DNA of 42,140 bases. Origin: Syntrophaceae bacterium UBA2188. Lineage in GTDB: Bacteria; Desulfobacterota; BSN033; UBA1163. The stretch covers positions 1-42,140 of the forward strand of contig DCVM01000153.1 in the NCBI GenBank assembly GCA_002327985.1, read 5' to 3'. Made by a program: the position numbers and the translations under genes. The first letter of the stretch is position 1. Each line of letters begins with the position of its first letter. Positions 8,480 to 16,788 of the stretch are shown here, one piece after another. A model generated the notes under the pieces. That model was given only the letters and a program-made list of their open reading frames with translations. It was not told the origin of the DNA and ran no database searches.

Positions 8480-9607
8480 ATGAAGATAGAGTTCTATAGG
8501 CATTCTATTGAAGAGAGCGACATCGATAGGGTCAGTAAGGTCTTAAGGTCTATCTTTATCACAACGGGTGAAGTCGTTCGAGATTTTGAAAAAGATCTTC
8601 AGACCTACCTTGACGCCAAAAATGCAATTGGGATGACCAGTTGTACCGCAGCACTTCAGTTAAGTCTGCTTGCTTGGGGTATTGGAAGAGACGATGAAGT
8701 GATTACCTCTCCCATGAGTTTTTGCGCAACGGCCAATGCCATTCTTCATGCCGGTGCCACCCCAGTCTTTGTCGATGTTGAAGAAGAGACTGGCAATTTG
8801 AACGCAGAGCTTATTGAAAACAGAATCACCCGAAAAACAAAAGCGCTCCTCCCTGTCCATCTTTATGGGCAAATGTGCGATATGAAAAGGATTAGACAGA
8901 TTGCAGATAGAAATGGTTTGTTGATCATAGAAGATGCGGCGCACTGTATCGAAGGCCTTCGTGAGGGCGTTAAAGTTGGGCAACTCGGTCATGCCGCCTG
9001 TTTTAGCTTTTATGCTACCAAAAATATTACTTCCGGGGAAGGGGGAGCCATTACTACAAATGATTTTGACAAAGCTGAACTTTTAAGAATCCTTAGGCTT
9101 CACGGAATAGATAAATCAGCTGCTGATCGATATACCAAAAAGTATGAACACTGGGATATGCCGGTATTGGGTTGGAAATATAACATGGATAACATTCAGG
9201 CTGCCTTGTTGTTGGGGCAACTTCAAAGGATTGAGAAATCGTGGAGCAGGAGAGACGAAATATCCATGAAATATGAAGAGGCCTTTGGATCTCTGAAGCA
9301 AATTAAACTGATGAAAACAGTACCCCATTCCCGACATGCAAGACATCTCTTTACCATCCAAGTTCCGGAGGAAAAGAGGGATTCCATACTCATTGCTTTA
9401 CAGAACAGAGGGATCGGCGTTGCAGTCAATTATAGAGCGATCCACCTCTTGAAATATTATCGAGAAACATTTGGATATAAAAATGGAGATTTTCCTGTGG
9501 CGGAGGATATTGGGAAAAGAACAATTTCTTTACCTCTTTACCCCTCGTTAAAGGATGAAGAGGTTGATTTTGTCATTCAGGTTGTATTAGAGGAAGCAAA
9601 ATCGTAA
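8480..9607 (+). CDS. DegT/DnrJ/EryC1/StrS aminotransferase
   Basis: A 375-residue PLP-dependent sugar aminotransferase. The PLP Schiff-base lysine is K181 in CFSFYATKN. The cofactor-nitrogen aspartate is D152 in EDAAH, and GMTSCTAALQLSL (51-63) binds the phosphate. RLHGID and NYNM-like GWKYNMDN segments match the family. It would convert a keto-nucleotide sugar to an amino sugar using glutamate. With the RmlB/LegB-like dehydratase at 15737 and the nucleotidyltransferase at 14259, a 4-amino-4,6-dideoxy product is the best guess. Alternatively it could supply the 3-amino step for the sugar-acid enzymes at 21040 (WbpE role). An AAGGG ribosome binding site lies 9 bases upstream. Confidence 0.93.
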   Translation: MKIEFYRHSIEESDIDRVSKVLRSIFITTGEVVRDFEKDLQTYLDAKNAIGMTSCTAALQLSLLAWGIGRDDEVITSPMSFCATANAILHAGATPVFVDVEEETGNLNAELIENRITRKTKALLPVHLYGQMCDMKRIRQIADRNGLLIIEDAAHCIEGLREGVKVGQLGHAACFSFYATKNITSGEGGAITTNDFDKAELLRILRLHGIDKSAADRYTKKYEHWDMPVLGWKYNMDNIQAALLLGQLQRIEKSWSRRDEISMKYEEAFGSLKQIKLMKTVPHSRHARHLFTIQVPEEKRDSILIALQNRGIGVAVNYRAIHLLKYYRETFGYKNGDFPVAEDIGKRTISLPLYPSLKDEEVDFVIQVVLEEAKS

Positions 9608-9619
9608 AGACGGAAGTTT

Positions 9620-10558
9620 ATGAAGAATGAGGTTTTCGAAAAACAGCTTCACCAGGGCAGACTCGGAGAGGCTATTGGTTTTCCCAAGGTTGTCCTCATC
9701 GATACCATCAGCTACTGTAATTTACGATGTTCAATGTGTGTGCATAAGGAAATGAAACGTAAGAAGGGCATCATGCCATGGTCCCTTTTTACAAAGATTA
9801 TTGATGAAATCGCTGAGGTCGACAAGAGTGTTCGAGTTTGGATGGTCTTTTTCGGTGAAGCATTGATATTGAAAAAAAGAAAACCCACCATATTTGAAAT
9901 GATAAGTTATGCAAAGAATAAAGGGCTGACCGATGTGGTTTTGAACTCCAATGCAAACCTATTAGATGCAGAAGCCGCTCAAAGTTTGATCCAGTCAGGT
10001 CTCGATGCCATTTATATAGGCATCGATGCATTTAGGCCTGAAACGTATGCTCAAATAAGAGTGGGCGGAAATTACGAAAAGGTAGTGCAAAATACCCTTT
10101 ACTTAATTCAGCTTAAAAAATTATTGGATTCCAATAAACCGGAGGTATTTGTTCAATTTGTTGAAATGGATGATAATATTAGTGAAAAAAAAGATTTTAT
10201 CAAATTTTGGAAAAGACAAGGAGCGATCGTTAAAATCCGGCCCAAGGTGAGCTGGGCAGGGGAAATCGAAGCCTCCAATCTGGTCTTAGACAACCGTGAT
10301 CGATGGCCATGCCACTGGGCTATGCAAACGATGTCGATTACAGACACCGGCAAGGCTGTTACATGTGCGGTGGATCTCAATGCAAAGTCTGTCGCAGGTG
10401 ATATTAATGAACACTCTTTAAAAGAAATCTGGAACGGAAAACTAAAAGATTTAAGAAGGTTGCATATATCAAGAACCTTTGAAAGTCTGCCCGATCATTG
10501 CAGAAATTGCAAAGATTGGCAATCTGCAAGAGCAGATTATTATTCGATCTATTCATAA
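9620..10558 (+). CDS. Radical SAM/SPASM protein
   Basis: A 312-residue radical SAM protein. The [4Fe-4S]/SAM motif is C33-x3-C37-x2-C40 (CNLRCSMC), and VLNSNANLL and YIGIDAFRPETYAQIR match the barrel. The C-terminal SPASM-like region has further cysteines in WPCHWAM, VTCAVDLN and CRNCKDW, which would hold auxiliary cluster(s). It is cytoplasmic and oxygen sensitive by family. The second radical SAM protein at 13217 has the same architecture. The gene is 12 bases after the aminotransferase and 2 bases before the amidotransferase. Substrate unknown: a sugar nucleotide, the glycan, or a peptide are all possible. No small precursor-peptide gene is visible next to it. Confidence 0.92.
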   Translation: MKNEVFEKQLHQGRLGEAIGFPKVVLIDTISYCNLRCSMCVHKEMKRKKGIMPWSLFTKIIDEIAEVDKSVRVWMVFFGEALILKKRKPTIFEMISYAKNKGLTDVVLNSNANLLDAEAAQSLIQSGLDAIYIGIDAFRPETYAQIRVGGNYEKVVQNTLYLIQLKKLLDSNKPEVFVQFVEMDDNISEKKDFIKFWKRQGAIVKIRPKVSWAGEIEASNLVLDNRDRWPCHWAMQTMSITDTGKAVTCAVDLNAKSVAGDINEHSLKEIWNGKLKDLRRLHISRTFESLPDHCRNCKDWQSARADYYSIYS

Positions 10559-10560
10559 TT

Positions 10561-12423
10561 ATGTGCGGAATTTGTGGATTTACAGGTGTAAAAAATGATA
10601 TTGTGCTCAGAAAGATGGCCGATTCTATATCGCATCGTGGTCCTGACGAGGATGGCTATTACTCTGATGGAAAGGTGAATCTTGGTATAAGGAGATTAAG
10701 CATCATTGATGTTGACACCGGTCACCAGCCGATTTTTAACGAAGATAAAAGTTTATGCACCATCTTTAATGGGGAGGTTTACAACTTTCAGGAATTAAGA
10801 AAAGACTTAGAGGGAAGGGGGCATCGGTTTTATACAGATCATTCTGATACAGAAGTAATTGTGCATCTTTATGAGGAATATGGCGATCAATTTCCCCATA
10901 AGATAAATGGCATGTTTGCCATTGCCCTATGGGACCAAAAAACGGAAGCGCTTTTTTTGATTAGAGATCGGATGGGTGTAAAGCCCCTTTTTTATACATT
11001 GGTTGGCAAACGTCTTATCTTTGGATCCGAGATCAAAGCGATTCTTGAGCATCCTGATTATCAACGCGAGATCAATTATGAAGGGCTCTATCACTATTTT
11101 ACCTTCAAGAACATTCCGGCACCCCTGACGGCCTTCCATAATATTTTTGTCCTTTCCCCTGGTGAGCTCCTGACCTTCTCCCATGGTAAAATTTCAAAAG
11201 AGCGCTGGTGGAAAATTAAATACGATGAGAAAGAGGATCTCTCGGAGTCCTATGTTAAAGAGAGGATTCTGTCCTTGTTAGAAAATGCCACAAAGCTTCG
11301 GATGATTAGTGATGTTCCTTTTGGTGCCTATCTGAGCGGAGGGGTCGATTCGAGCTCGATTGTTGCCTTAATGACCAGGTTTTCCGATCGACCTATTAAG
11401 ACCTTCTCATTGGGTTATGAAGATGAGCTGAAAAATAAGGAGGCGGATCTCTATTATGCTCGGAAGGTTTCAGAGGCATACAGGACAGAGCATCATGAAT
11501 ACATCATGTCATATAAAGAACTTATTGATGAAATAGGGAATGTGATCGTGGCCTTTGATCAACCGTTTTCAGGAACAATATCCACTTATTTTCTTACAAA
11601 AATGATTACAAAACATGTGAAAGTGGCTCTGTCAGGTGATGCAGCGGATGAACTGTTTGGAAGTTATTTATCTCATCGAGTTGCTCAGCCCATTTATTAT
11701 TTCGGCAGGCTTTACAATAAAGTGAAGTTAAGCAAATTGACTGCTGATGAAAAGCTACTTTTTTTACCATGTGACCTGGGGTTCTTGGAAGAGCTATTCA
11801 ATAAATCTGGAGGAGATGAAGTTAAATGGCGTTACCATCTTTGTCTATTTTTAGATGAAGAGAAAAAGAACTTATTGAGCTATCATTTTTTAAAACACAT
11901 AACTGGGATAAATACATTTATGCTTTTTAAAAGAAATTTTGATAACCTGACAGCCAAAGACCCTCTTAACCGAATACTCGAAGTTGAATGGAACACACAA
12001 CTACCTGACCAGGTCCTTGCATTTGTGGATTTTCTATCCATGGCCCATTCTGTAGAGATAAGGTCCCCATTCTTGGATTATCGATTGGTCGAATTTGTAG
12101 CCACTCTTCCTGGTAACATGAAGATCAAGAATGGTGATGTAAAGGCCGTTTTGAAAGAGACGGTAGACCCTTTGCTGCCCATGGGCATAACCAGAAGGCC
12201 GAAAGAAGGGTTTGTCTTGCCTATCTTTGATTGGATGGTTGAAAAACTTAAAGACTACAGCATGGATGTCCTCTCTGAAAAAAGATTAAATAGGCATGGT
12301 ATGTTCAATATAGATAGGGTGAATGATATTCTGTTGAACTATTATTCAGGTGAAAAAAATAATGCAGGCAAGGTTTGGAATTTGATGATGTTTCAAATAT
12401 GGTGGGAAAAGTACTTTGGTTAA
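10561..12423 (+). CDS. Asparagine synthase-like glutamine amidotransferase
   Basis: A 620-residue two-domain protein of the AsnB family. The N-terminal glutaminase domain begins MCGICGF, with C2 as the nucleophile after Met removal, and contains SHRGPDEDG and FNGEVYN. The C-terminal synthetase domain has the PP-loop SGGVDSS (259-265) and SGDAADELFGSY. I chose ATG 10561 because C2 must be N-terminal; an upstream in-frame extension to 10498 would bury it. In O-antigen clusters such enzymes (for example WbpS of Pseudomonas) are thought to convert uronic acid carboxyls to carboxamides. The uronic-acid-type enzymes at 21040 and 22638 make that role attractive here. A general asparagine synthetase is the alternative. 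Confidence 0.93.
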   Translation: MCGICGFTGVKNDIVLRKMADSISHRGPDEDGYYSDGKVNLGIRRLSIIDVDTGHQPIFNEDKSLCTIFNGEVYNFQELRKDLEGRGHRFYTDHSDTEVIVHLYEEYGDQFPHKINGMFAIALWDQKTEALFLIRDRMGVKPLFYTLVGKRLIFGSEIKAILEHPDYQREINYEGLYHYFTFKNIPAPLTAFHNIFVLSPGELLTFSHGKISKERWWKIKYDEKEDLSESYVKERILSLLENATKLRMISDVPFGAYLSGGVDSSSIVALMTRFSDRPIKTFSLGYEDELKNKEADLYYARKVSEAYRTEHHEYIMSYKELIDEIGNVIVAFDQPFSGTISTYFLTKMITKHVKVALSGDAADELFGSYLSHRVAQPIYYFGRLYNKVKLSKLTADEKLLFLPCDLGFLEELFNKSGGDEVKWRYHLCLFLDEEKKNLLSYHFLKHITGINTFMLFKRNFDNLTAKDPLNRILEVEWNTQLPDQVLAFVDFLSMAHSVEIRSPFLDYRLVEFVATLPGNMKIKNGDVKAVLKETVDPLLPMGITRRPKEGFVLPIFDWMVEKLKDYSMDVLSEKRLNRHGMFNIDRVNDILLNYYSGEKNNAGKVWNLMMFQIWWEKYFG

Positions 12424-12443
12424 TTGGCATTTCTTATTAATGA

Positions 12444-13220
12444 ATGTGGGATAGAGAACAGAATTCAAAAATGTATATTACCGAGGAAAGAAGGTGTTCG
12501 GCCATAGAGGGTGTCGGGATTCAATACATTCCAGGACACGACGAGAAATTCATTGATTACATTGTTGAAAGATATCTTCCTGAAGCGGGTAATATTGTGG
12601 ACTTAGGTGGTGGCGGATTTCGTTTCGCTATCCCAGTTAGCCTGACAGGCAGGAATGTTACCATCGTCGACATCGATTCGGACGGGCTTGATTTGCCAAG
12701 CATTGTCGAAAGAATAAATCAAAATGGAAAAATGTTCATTGACCTCAAAAGAATACAGAATTTGATCAAAATCAACGTTCAGGATATTTTTCAGTTCCTC
12801 AAGATGACACCCGAAAACTACGACTTGATCTCAGCTTTTCGCGTCTTACACTTCCTCTCTCCTATACAAATGGATGAGATATTCTCTTTGATGACTCAGA
12901 AACTGAACCCTGAAGGTGTTTTGGCGATCTCGTCGATCACTCTTTTTGACCGGTCGAAATCAAATGATTACAACGAATTTTTCATGAATTCTTCTGTAGT
13001 AGATCAAGGCAATTTCTTATACCGAAAATTTTACGACAATACGGAAGCAAGTAGAATACGTCAAAAGCAGAACCTTCCACAGTATTTGCATTTCATTGAC
13101 AATCAATTCATCGGTTCCATGTCAAGCAAATATGGATTGGAAGTGGTCGAGAGCGATGTACCATCCACCAGAGTTGTTAACGGTTACGTATTAAAAAAAG
13201 GAGCCAGAATTTTAAAATGA
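12444..13220 (+). CDS. Class I SAM-dependent methyltransferase-like protein
   Basis: A 258-residue protein with a class I methyltransferase core. The glycine-rich SAM loop is NIVDLGGGGFRFAIP (from residue 50), followed by VTIVDID as motif II and by DLISAFRVLHFLSP and LNPEGVLAISSI. I chose ATG 12444; ATG 12471 is an alternative. It is embedded between the amidotransferase (20-base gap) and the second radical SAM gene (4-base ATGA overlap), so the three are likely translated together. Its role may be to methylate the product of this module. The glycine-rich loop is unusual (GGGGF in place of GxGxG), so low sequence similarity to characterised enzymes is expected. Confidence 0.78.
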   Translation: MWDREQNSKMYITEERRCSAIEGVGIQYIPGHDEKFIDYIVERYLPEAGNIVDLGGGGFRFAIPVSLTGRNVTIVDIDSDGLDLPSIVERINQNGKMFIDLKRIQNLIKINVQDIFQFLKMTPENYDLISAFRVLHFLSPIQMDEIFSLMTQKLNPEGVLAISSITLFDRSKSNDYNEFFMNSSVVDQGNFLYRKFYDNTEASRIRQKQNLPQYLHFIDNQFIGSMSSKYGLEVVESDVPSTRVVNGYVLKKGARILK

Positions 13221-14245
13221 ACGGAAAAGACAAAAAGATTGCAAACCATACTCAGCCCACCTACGGTATTAGACCGGAGGCCCGTGAATTTCCCATGATG
13301 TGCGTCATTGCATTGGTTTATGTATGCAACGCGCGATGTCCCAACTGTCCATATACCCAATCCAGCATACGATCGAATTATATGGATCGACCCTTCATGG
13401 GCGACGAGACGTTTAAGATCATCGCGGACCAGTGTGGAAAAAATCATGCATGGGTCAGAATATCCGGTGGTGGGGAACCCATGCTCCATCCCAAGGCAGT
13501 AGAATTGATGGAATATGCGAAAAGGGTGGGGGCCAAGATAGGTCTGATCACCAATGGTTCAAAATTTACAGAGGAGAGCAGCAAGAGATTGCTTGAGGTT
13601 CAGGTCGATATGATAGAATTCAGTGTTGATGCAGCTGATCCAAAAACCTACTCAAAGTTGAGAAAAGGGCTTCATTGGGGGCAATTGTTAAAAAATGTTA
13701 GAAGGATGGTTCAACTTAGGGATAAATTGAAAAGCCAGACTAAAATTATCGCTAGCGGAGTAAACCAAATTGATGTTGAGATTGATGAGGTCGCCAAATT
13801 CTGGGAACCCATCGTAGATCACTTCCAGAAAAGAAAATATCTTACATGGGGAATTACAGATCCCTCAAAGTCTGCGGACCCAGAACCCTATCTGCCTCCA
13901 GAAAAGCTGATCCCCTGTCCCTTTATTTTTGAAAGATTAAACATTGACTCAAGAGGCAAAGTAATGGTATGTGGTTTTGACATTGCTGCCAAAACGGATA
14001 TGGGGAATATCCATCAAAAATCGATTAAAGAGATATGGCACGGCGAAGAATTTAATTATTACAGACAGATGCACCTTGAACACAGAGGGCAAGAAATAGA
14101 CCTCTGTAAGAACTGTCCTGACTGGAAATATCGCTCCTGGCAGCATAACTACTGGAAAATTGTTCACCATGCTGAAAAAAAGAGGAAAGAAAAGGTGGAT
14201 CAGTTGGATTTAAACGATATGGAGGGATGCATCAGCAGTTTTTAA
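13217..14245 (+). CDS. Radical SAM/SPASM protein (second copy)
   Basis: A 342-residue radical SAM enzyme with C37-x3-C41-x2-C44 (CNARCPNC), the GGGEPMLHP motif that contacts SAM, LITNGS and IEFSVDAADPKTYSKLRKG. The C-terminal SPASM-type cysteines are in IPCPFIF, VMVCGFD and CKNCPDW, ending with a W/Y-rich tail like that of the protein at 9620. The two are paralogues separated by the amidotransferase and methyltransferase genes. The start overlaps the preceding stop by 4 bases. Known SPASM enzymes modify peptides or act as dehydrogenases or epimerases. In this setting a modification of the amino sugar or its side chain is inferred, with no direct evidence of substrate. Confidence 0.92.
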   Translation: MNGKDKKIANHTQPTYGIRPEAREFPMMCVIALVYVCNARCPNCPYTQSSIRSNYMDRPFMGDETFKIIADQCGKNHAWVRISGGGEPMLHPKAVELMEYAKRVGAKIGLITNGSKFTEESSKRLLEVQVDMIEFSVDAADPKTYSKLRKGLHWGQLLKNVRRMVQLRDKLKSQTKIIASGVNQIDVEIDEVAKFWEPIVDHFQKRKYLTWGITDPSKSADPEPYLPPEKLIPCPFIFERLNIDSRGKVMVCGFDIAAKTDMGNIHQKSIKEIWHGEEFNYYRQMHLEHRGQEIDLCKNCPDWKYRSWQHNYWKIVHHAEKKRKEKVDQLDLNDMEGCISSF

Positions 14246-14258
14246 GGACCATGCAAAA

Positions 14259-15035
14259 ATGATTGAGGAAGCGGTGATCCCTGCTGCTGGATATGGTTTA
14301 CGAATGGAGCCTTTAACCCAGGCCATACCCAAAGAGATGCTTCCTTTAGGGCATCTCCCCCTCATTGAACACACCATCATTGAGCTGGTTTCCTCCAATA
14401 TAAAAAAAATATGTATTGTCATTCGAAAAGGGAAGGAGATGATCAAGGAATATTTTGAGAGAAGACACCCGTTATATAAAAAAGTGGAGTTCTATTTTGC
14501 TTATCAACAATTACCATTGGGATTGGGAGATGCCATCAGGAAGGCGAAAGACTTTATTGAAGGAGCTCCTTTCCTGATGGCCATTCCGGATCAACTATTT
14601 TTATCCAAAGTTCCCGCTACTCAACAATTGTTAGATGCGTGTAAAGAAAAGGAAGGGATATGGAATTCCATGGTAAAAATCCCCAAAAAAGAGATAAGCT
14701 TTTTTAAGGGGTCAAGACCTTTTAAATATAGAAAGAAGAATAGAGGTTACTATGTCATAGAAGATATTTCAATGGATGAAACCTCTTTGATCAGGGGATT
14801 TGGTAGAACGGTTTTTTTACCAGAAGCTCTTGAATACATGACAGAAGAATACAGAAATGATCGGACAGGTGAAGTAGATTTTTTAAAAACGTTTCGGGCA
14901 CTGAAAAATAAATTGCCTTTATACGGAATGATTTTAAATGGTAGACCCTGTGATGTGGGTACCTTGGAAGGATATTACTATTTTCAGCCGATTATCCATA
15001 AATATCTCCATACCAAAGGGAAGTCTTTATGGTAA
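14259..15035 (+). CDS. Sugar-phosphate nucleotidyltransferase (GalU/RfbA-like)
   Basis: A 258-residue nucleotidyltransferase. The signature G11-x-G13-x-R15 with P24-K25 (AAGYGLRMEPLTQAIPKEMLPLG) binds the NTP, AIPDQLF holds the metal-binding aspartate, and RPCDVGTLEGYYYF is the second metal site. It would join an NTP and a sugar-1-phosphate to make the nucleotide sugar used by the dehydratase and aminotransferase in this module. It is shorter than typical GalU (about 300) and RmlA (about 290), so the exact base and sugar are uncertain. An AAGGA ribosome binding site sits 9 bases before ATG 14259; an ATG at 14251 terminates immediately. Its 3' end overlaps the WbqC gene by 7 bases. Confidence 0.87.
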   Translation: MIEEAVIPAAGYGLRMEPLTQAIPKEMLPLGHLPLIEHTIIELVSSNIKKICIVIRKGKEMIKEYFERRHPLYKKVEFYFAYQQLPLGLGDAIRKAKDFIEGAPFLMAIPDQLFLSKVPATQQLLDACKEKEGIWNSMVKIPKKEISFFKGSRPFKYRKKNRGYYVIEDISMDETSLIRGFGRTVFLPEALEYMTEEYRNDRTGEVDFLKTFRALKNKLPLYGMILNGRPCDVGTLEGYYYFQPIIHKYLHTKGKSLW

Positions 15036-15721
15036 TAGGGATTCTACAGCCAGGTTATCTTCCCTGGCTTGGTTTTTTTGAACAGATATATCGGAGCCAT
15101 GTCTTCATTGTCTACGACGATGTCCAGTATGATAAAGAAGGCTGGCGTAACAGAAATAGAATCAAGACTGCCAAGGATATTCAATGGCTGACTGTTCCTG
15201 TCCTGGTTCATTTTGAAGAACATCCTTTAATCCATGAAGTAAAAATTAATAATACATCGAACTGGAGAAAAAAACATCTTTCTTCCATCAGGCAGAATTA
15301 TTCAAAGGCACCATTTTTCAAAAAATATATCCCTTTCTTTGAGGAGGCCTTTTCCAAGCACTGGGAATATCTCGTTGATGTTGATATCTATTTCATCCTA
15401 AAATTAGCAGAGTGCCTGGGCATGAAGGATAAAAAAATCATTCGTTCTTCAACCCTTCATATTGAAGGGGATAGAATTGGAAGGCTTGTTAAAATTTGCA
15501 AATTTTTTCAGGCAGATATTTTCTACGAAGGCGGCGCAGGGAAGAATTATATTGACGAAAATTATTTTATTGAACAGGGCATCAGAGTTGAATATCAGGA
15601 TTATCAACACCCCATTTATAGCCAATTATATGGAGATTTCATCCCTTATTTATCGGTCATCGACTTGCTCTTTAATCATGGAGATCAGTCTCTGTCCATT
15701 TTAGCAAATATAAAATCATAA
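15029..15721 (+). CDS. WbqC-family protein
   Basis: A 230-residue protein that begins VIGILQPGYLPWLGFFEQIYRSHVF, followed by YDDVQYDKEGWRNRNRI, the signature opening of the WbqC-like family (PF08889). It also contains SIRQNYSKAPFFKKY and NHGDQS near the end, both typical. The family is frequent in O-antigen and capsule loci next to amino-sugar genes. The biochemical activity is not established; an acyl or aminoacyl transfer to an amino sugar has been suggested by context only. It overlaps the nucleotidyltransferase gene by 7 bases and is 15 bases before the dehydratase gene, so all three act as a unit. No membrane segment or signal peptide is seen. Confidence 0.88.
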   Translation: MVIGILQPGYLPWLGFFEQIYRSHVFIVYDDVQYDKEGWRNRNRIKTAKDIQWLTVPVLVHFEEHPLIHEVKINNTSNWRKKHLSSIRQNYSKAPFFKKYIPFFEEAFSKHWEYLVDVDIYFILKLAECLGMKDKKIIRSSTLHIEGDRIGRLVKICKFFQADIFYEGGAGKNYIDENYFIEQGIRVEYQDYQHPIYSQLYGDFIPYLSVIDLLFNHGDQSLSILANIKS

Positions 15722-15736
15722 AGGAATGGTCAATCA

Positions 15737-16774
15737 ATGAAGAAAACTATTCTTGTGACAGGTGGCGCAGGTTTTATTGGAAGCAATTTTGTGAGATATA
15801 TTTATAACAAATACCCAGATTACAGGGTTATTATTCTGGACGCCCTCACTTATGCTGGCAGTGTTGAGAATTTGCCCGTAAACATCAATGAACAGAGCGG
15901 AGAAAGATTGGTCTTCTGGTATGGGAACGTTCGGAACGGAGAGCTGGTGGATACCCTTGTCAGTCAGTCCGATGTCGTGGTACATTTCGCTGCAGAAACG
16001 CATGTCACCCGCTCCATATACGATAACTTTCTGTTCTTTGAGACAGATGTTATGGGGACACAGACCGTAGCCAATTCTATCCTGAAATATCGAGATAAGG
16101 TGGAAAGGTTTATTCATGTTTCCACTTCAGAAGTCTATGGGACGGCGAGGAAAGAATTGATGGATGAAGACCATCCGCTGTTTCCAATGAGCCCCTATGC
16201 CGCAGCCAAAGCAGGAGCTGATCGGTTGGTCTATTCTTATTGGGCAACCTATGAAATGCCTATTGTCATTGTCCGTCCGTTCAATAATTTCGGTCCCTAT
16301 CAACATCTCGAAAAAGTCATCCCCAGATTTATAACGAGTTGCATTCTTAATGAACCTCTCCGTATCCATGGTGATGGTAGTGCAGCGAGAGATTTCATTT
16401 ATGTGGAAGATGTCTGCAGAGCCATCGATCTAATCATGCATGTCAATATGAATCAGGTCAATGGAGAGGTCTTCAATGTGGCCTCTGGCAACCATCGGTC
16501 CATACTTTCCATTGCCAGAGATGTGATTAAATTAATGAACAAAGATGAATCCCTGATTACCTTTATTGGTGATCGACCAGGACAGGTCTTCAGGCATACA
16601 GGAGATATCAAAAAGATACAGAATTTCTTTCCATGGCAACCGGAGATATCCTGGTTAGAAGGCCTTGAGAGATCGATAGAATGGTACAAAAACAATAGAC
16701 CTTGGTGGGAAAAACAGCTTTGGATGCGATCCGTCCCCATCATCACCAAAAGCGGGAAAAAAGAGCTTCATTAG
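15737..16774 (+). CDS. NAD-dependent nucleotide-sugar 4,6-dehydratase/epimerase
   Basis: A 345-residue extended short-chain dehydrogenase. The N-terminal GGAGFIGSNFV binds NAD, LTYAGSVENL resembles RmlB, and Y154-x3-K158 (YAAAK) is the catalytic pair. In place of the RmlB T-D-E dehydratase triad it has T130-S131-E132 (STSEVYGTA), a pattern known from LegB-like UDP-GlcNAc 4,6-dehydratases and some epimerases. RPFNNFGPYQ and GDGSAARDFIYVEDV are standard. It would generate a 4-keto-6-deoxy sugar for the aminotransferase at 8480. Substrate choice between dTDP- and UDP-sugars is open. AAAGGAA just upstream serves as ribosome binding site, and the gene ends 14 bases before the likely start of the next GT2 gene. 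Confidence 0.9.
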   Translation: MKKTILVTGGAGFIGSNFVRYIYNKYPDYRVIILDALTYAGSVENLPVNINEQSGERLVFWYGNVRNGELVDTLVSQSDVVVHFAAETHVTRSIYDNFLFFETDVMGTQTVANSILKYRDKVERFIHVSTSEVYGTARKELMDEDHPLFPMSPYAAAKAGADRLVYSYWATYEMPIVIVRPFNNFGPYQHLEKVIPRFITSCILNEPLRIHGDGSAARDFIYVEDVCRAIDLIMHVNMNQVNGEVFNVASGNHRSILSIARDVIKLMNKDESLITFIGDRPGQVFRHTGDIKKIQNFFPWQPEISWLEGLERSIEWYKNNRPWWEKQLWMRSVPIITKSGKKELH

Positions 16775-16788
16775 CCAAAGAAGACAGA

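Noticed and set aside
10498..10560. Upstream extension of the amidotransferase frame
   Set aside because: It would place 21 residues before MCGICGF and block the N-terminal cysteine nucleophile, and it overlaps the radical SAM gene.
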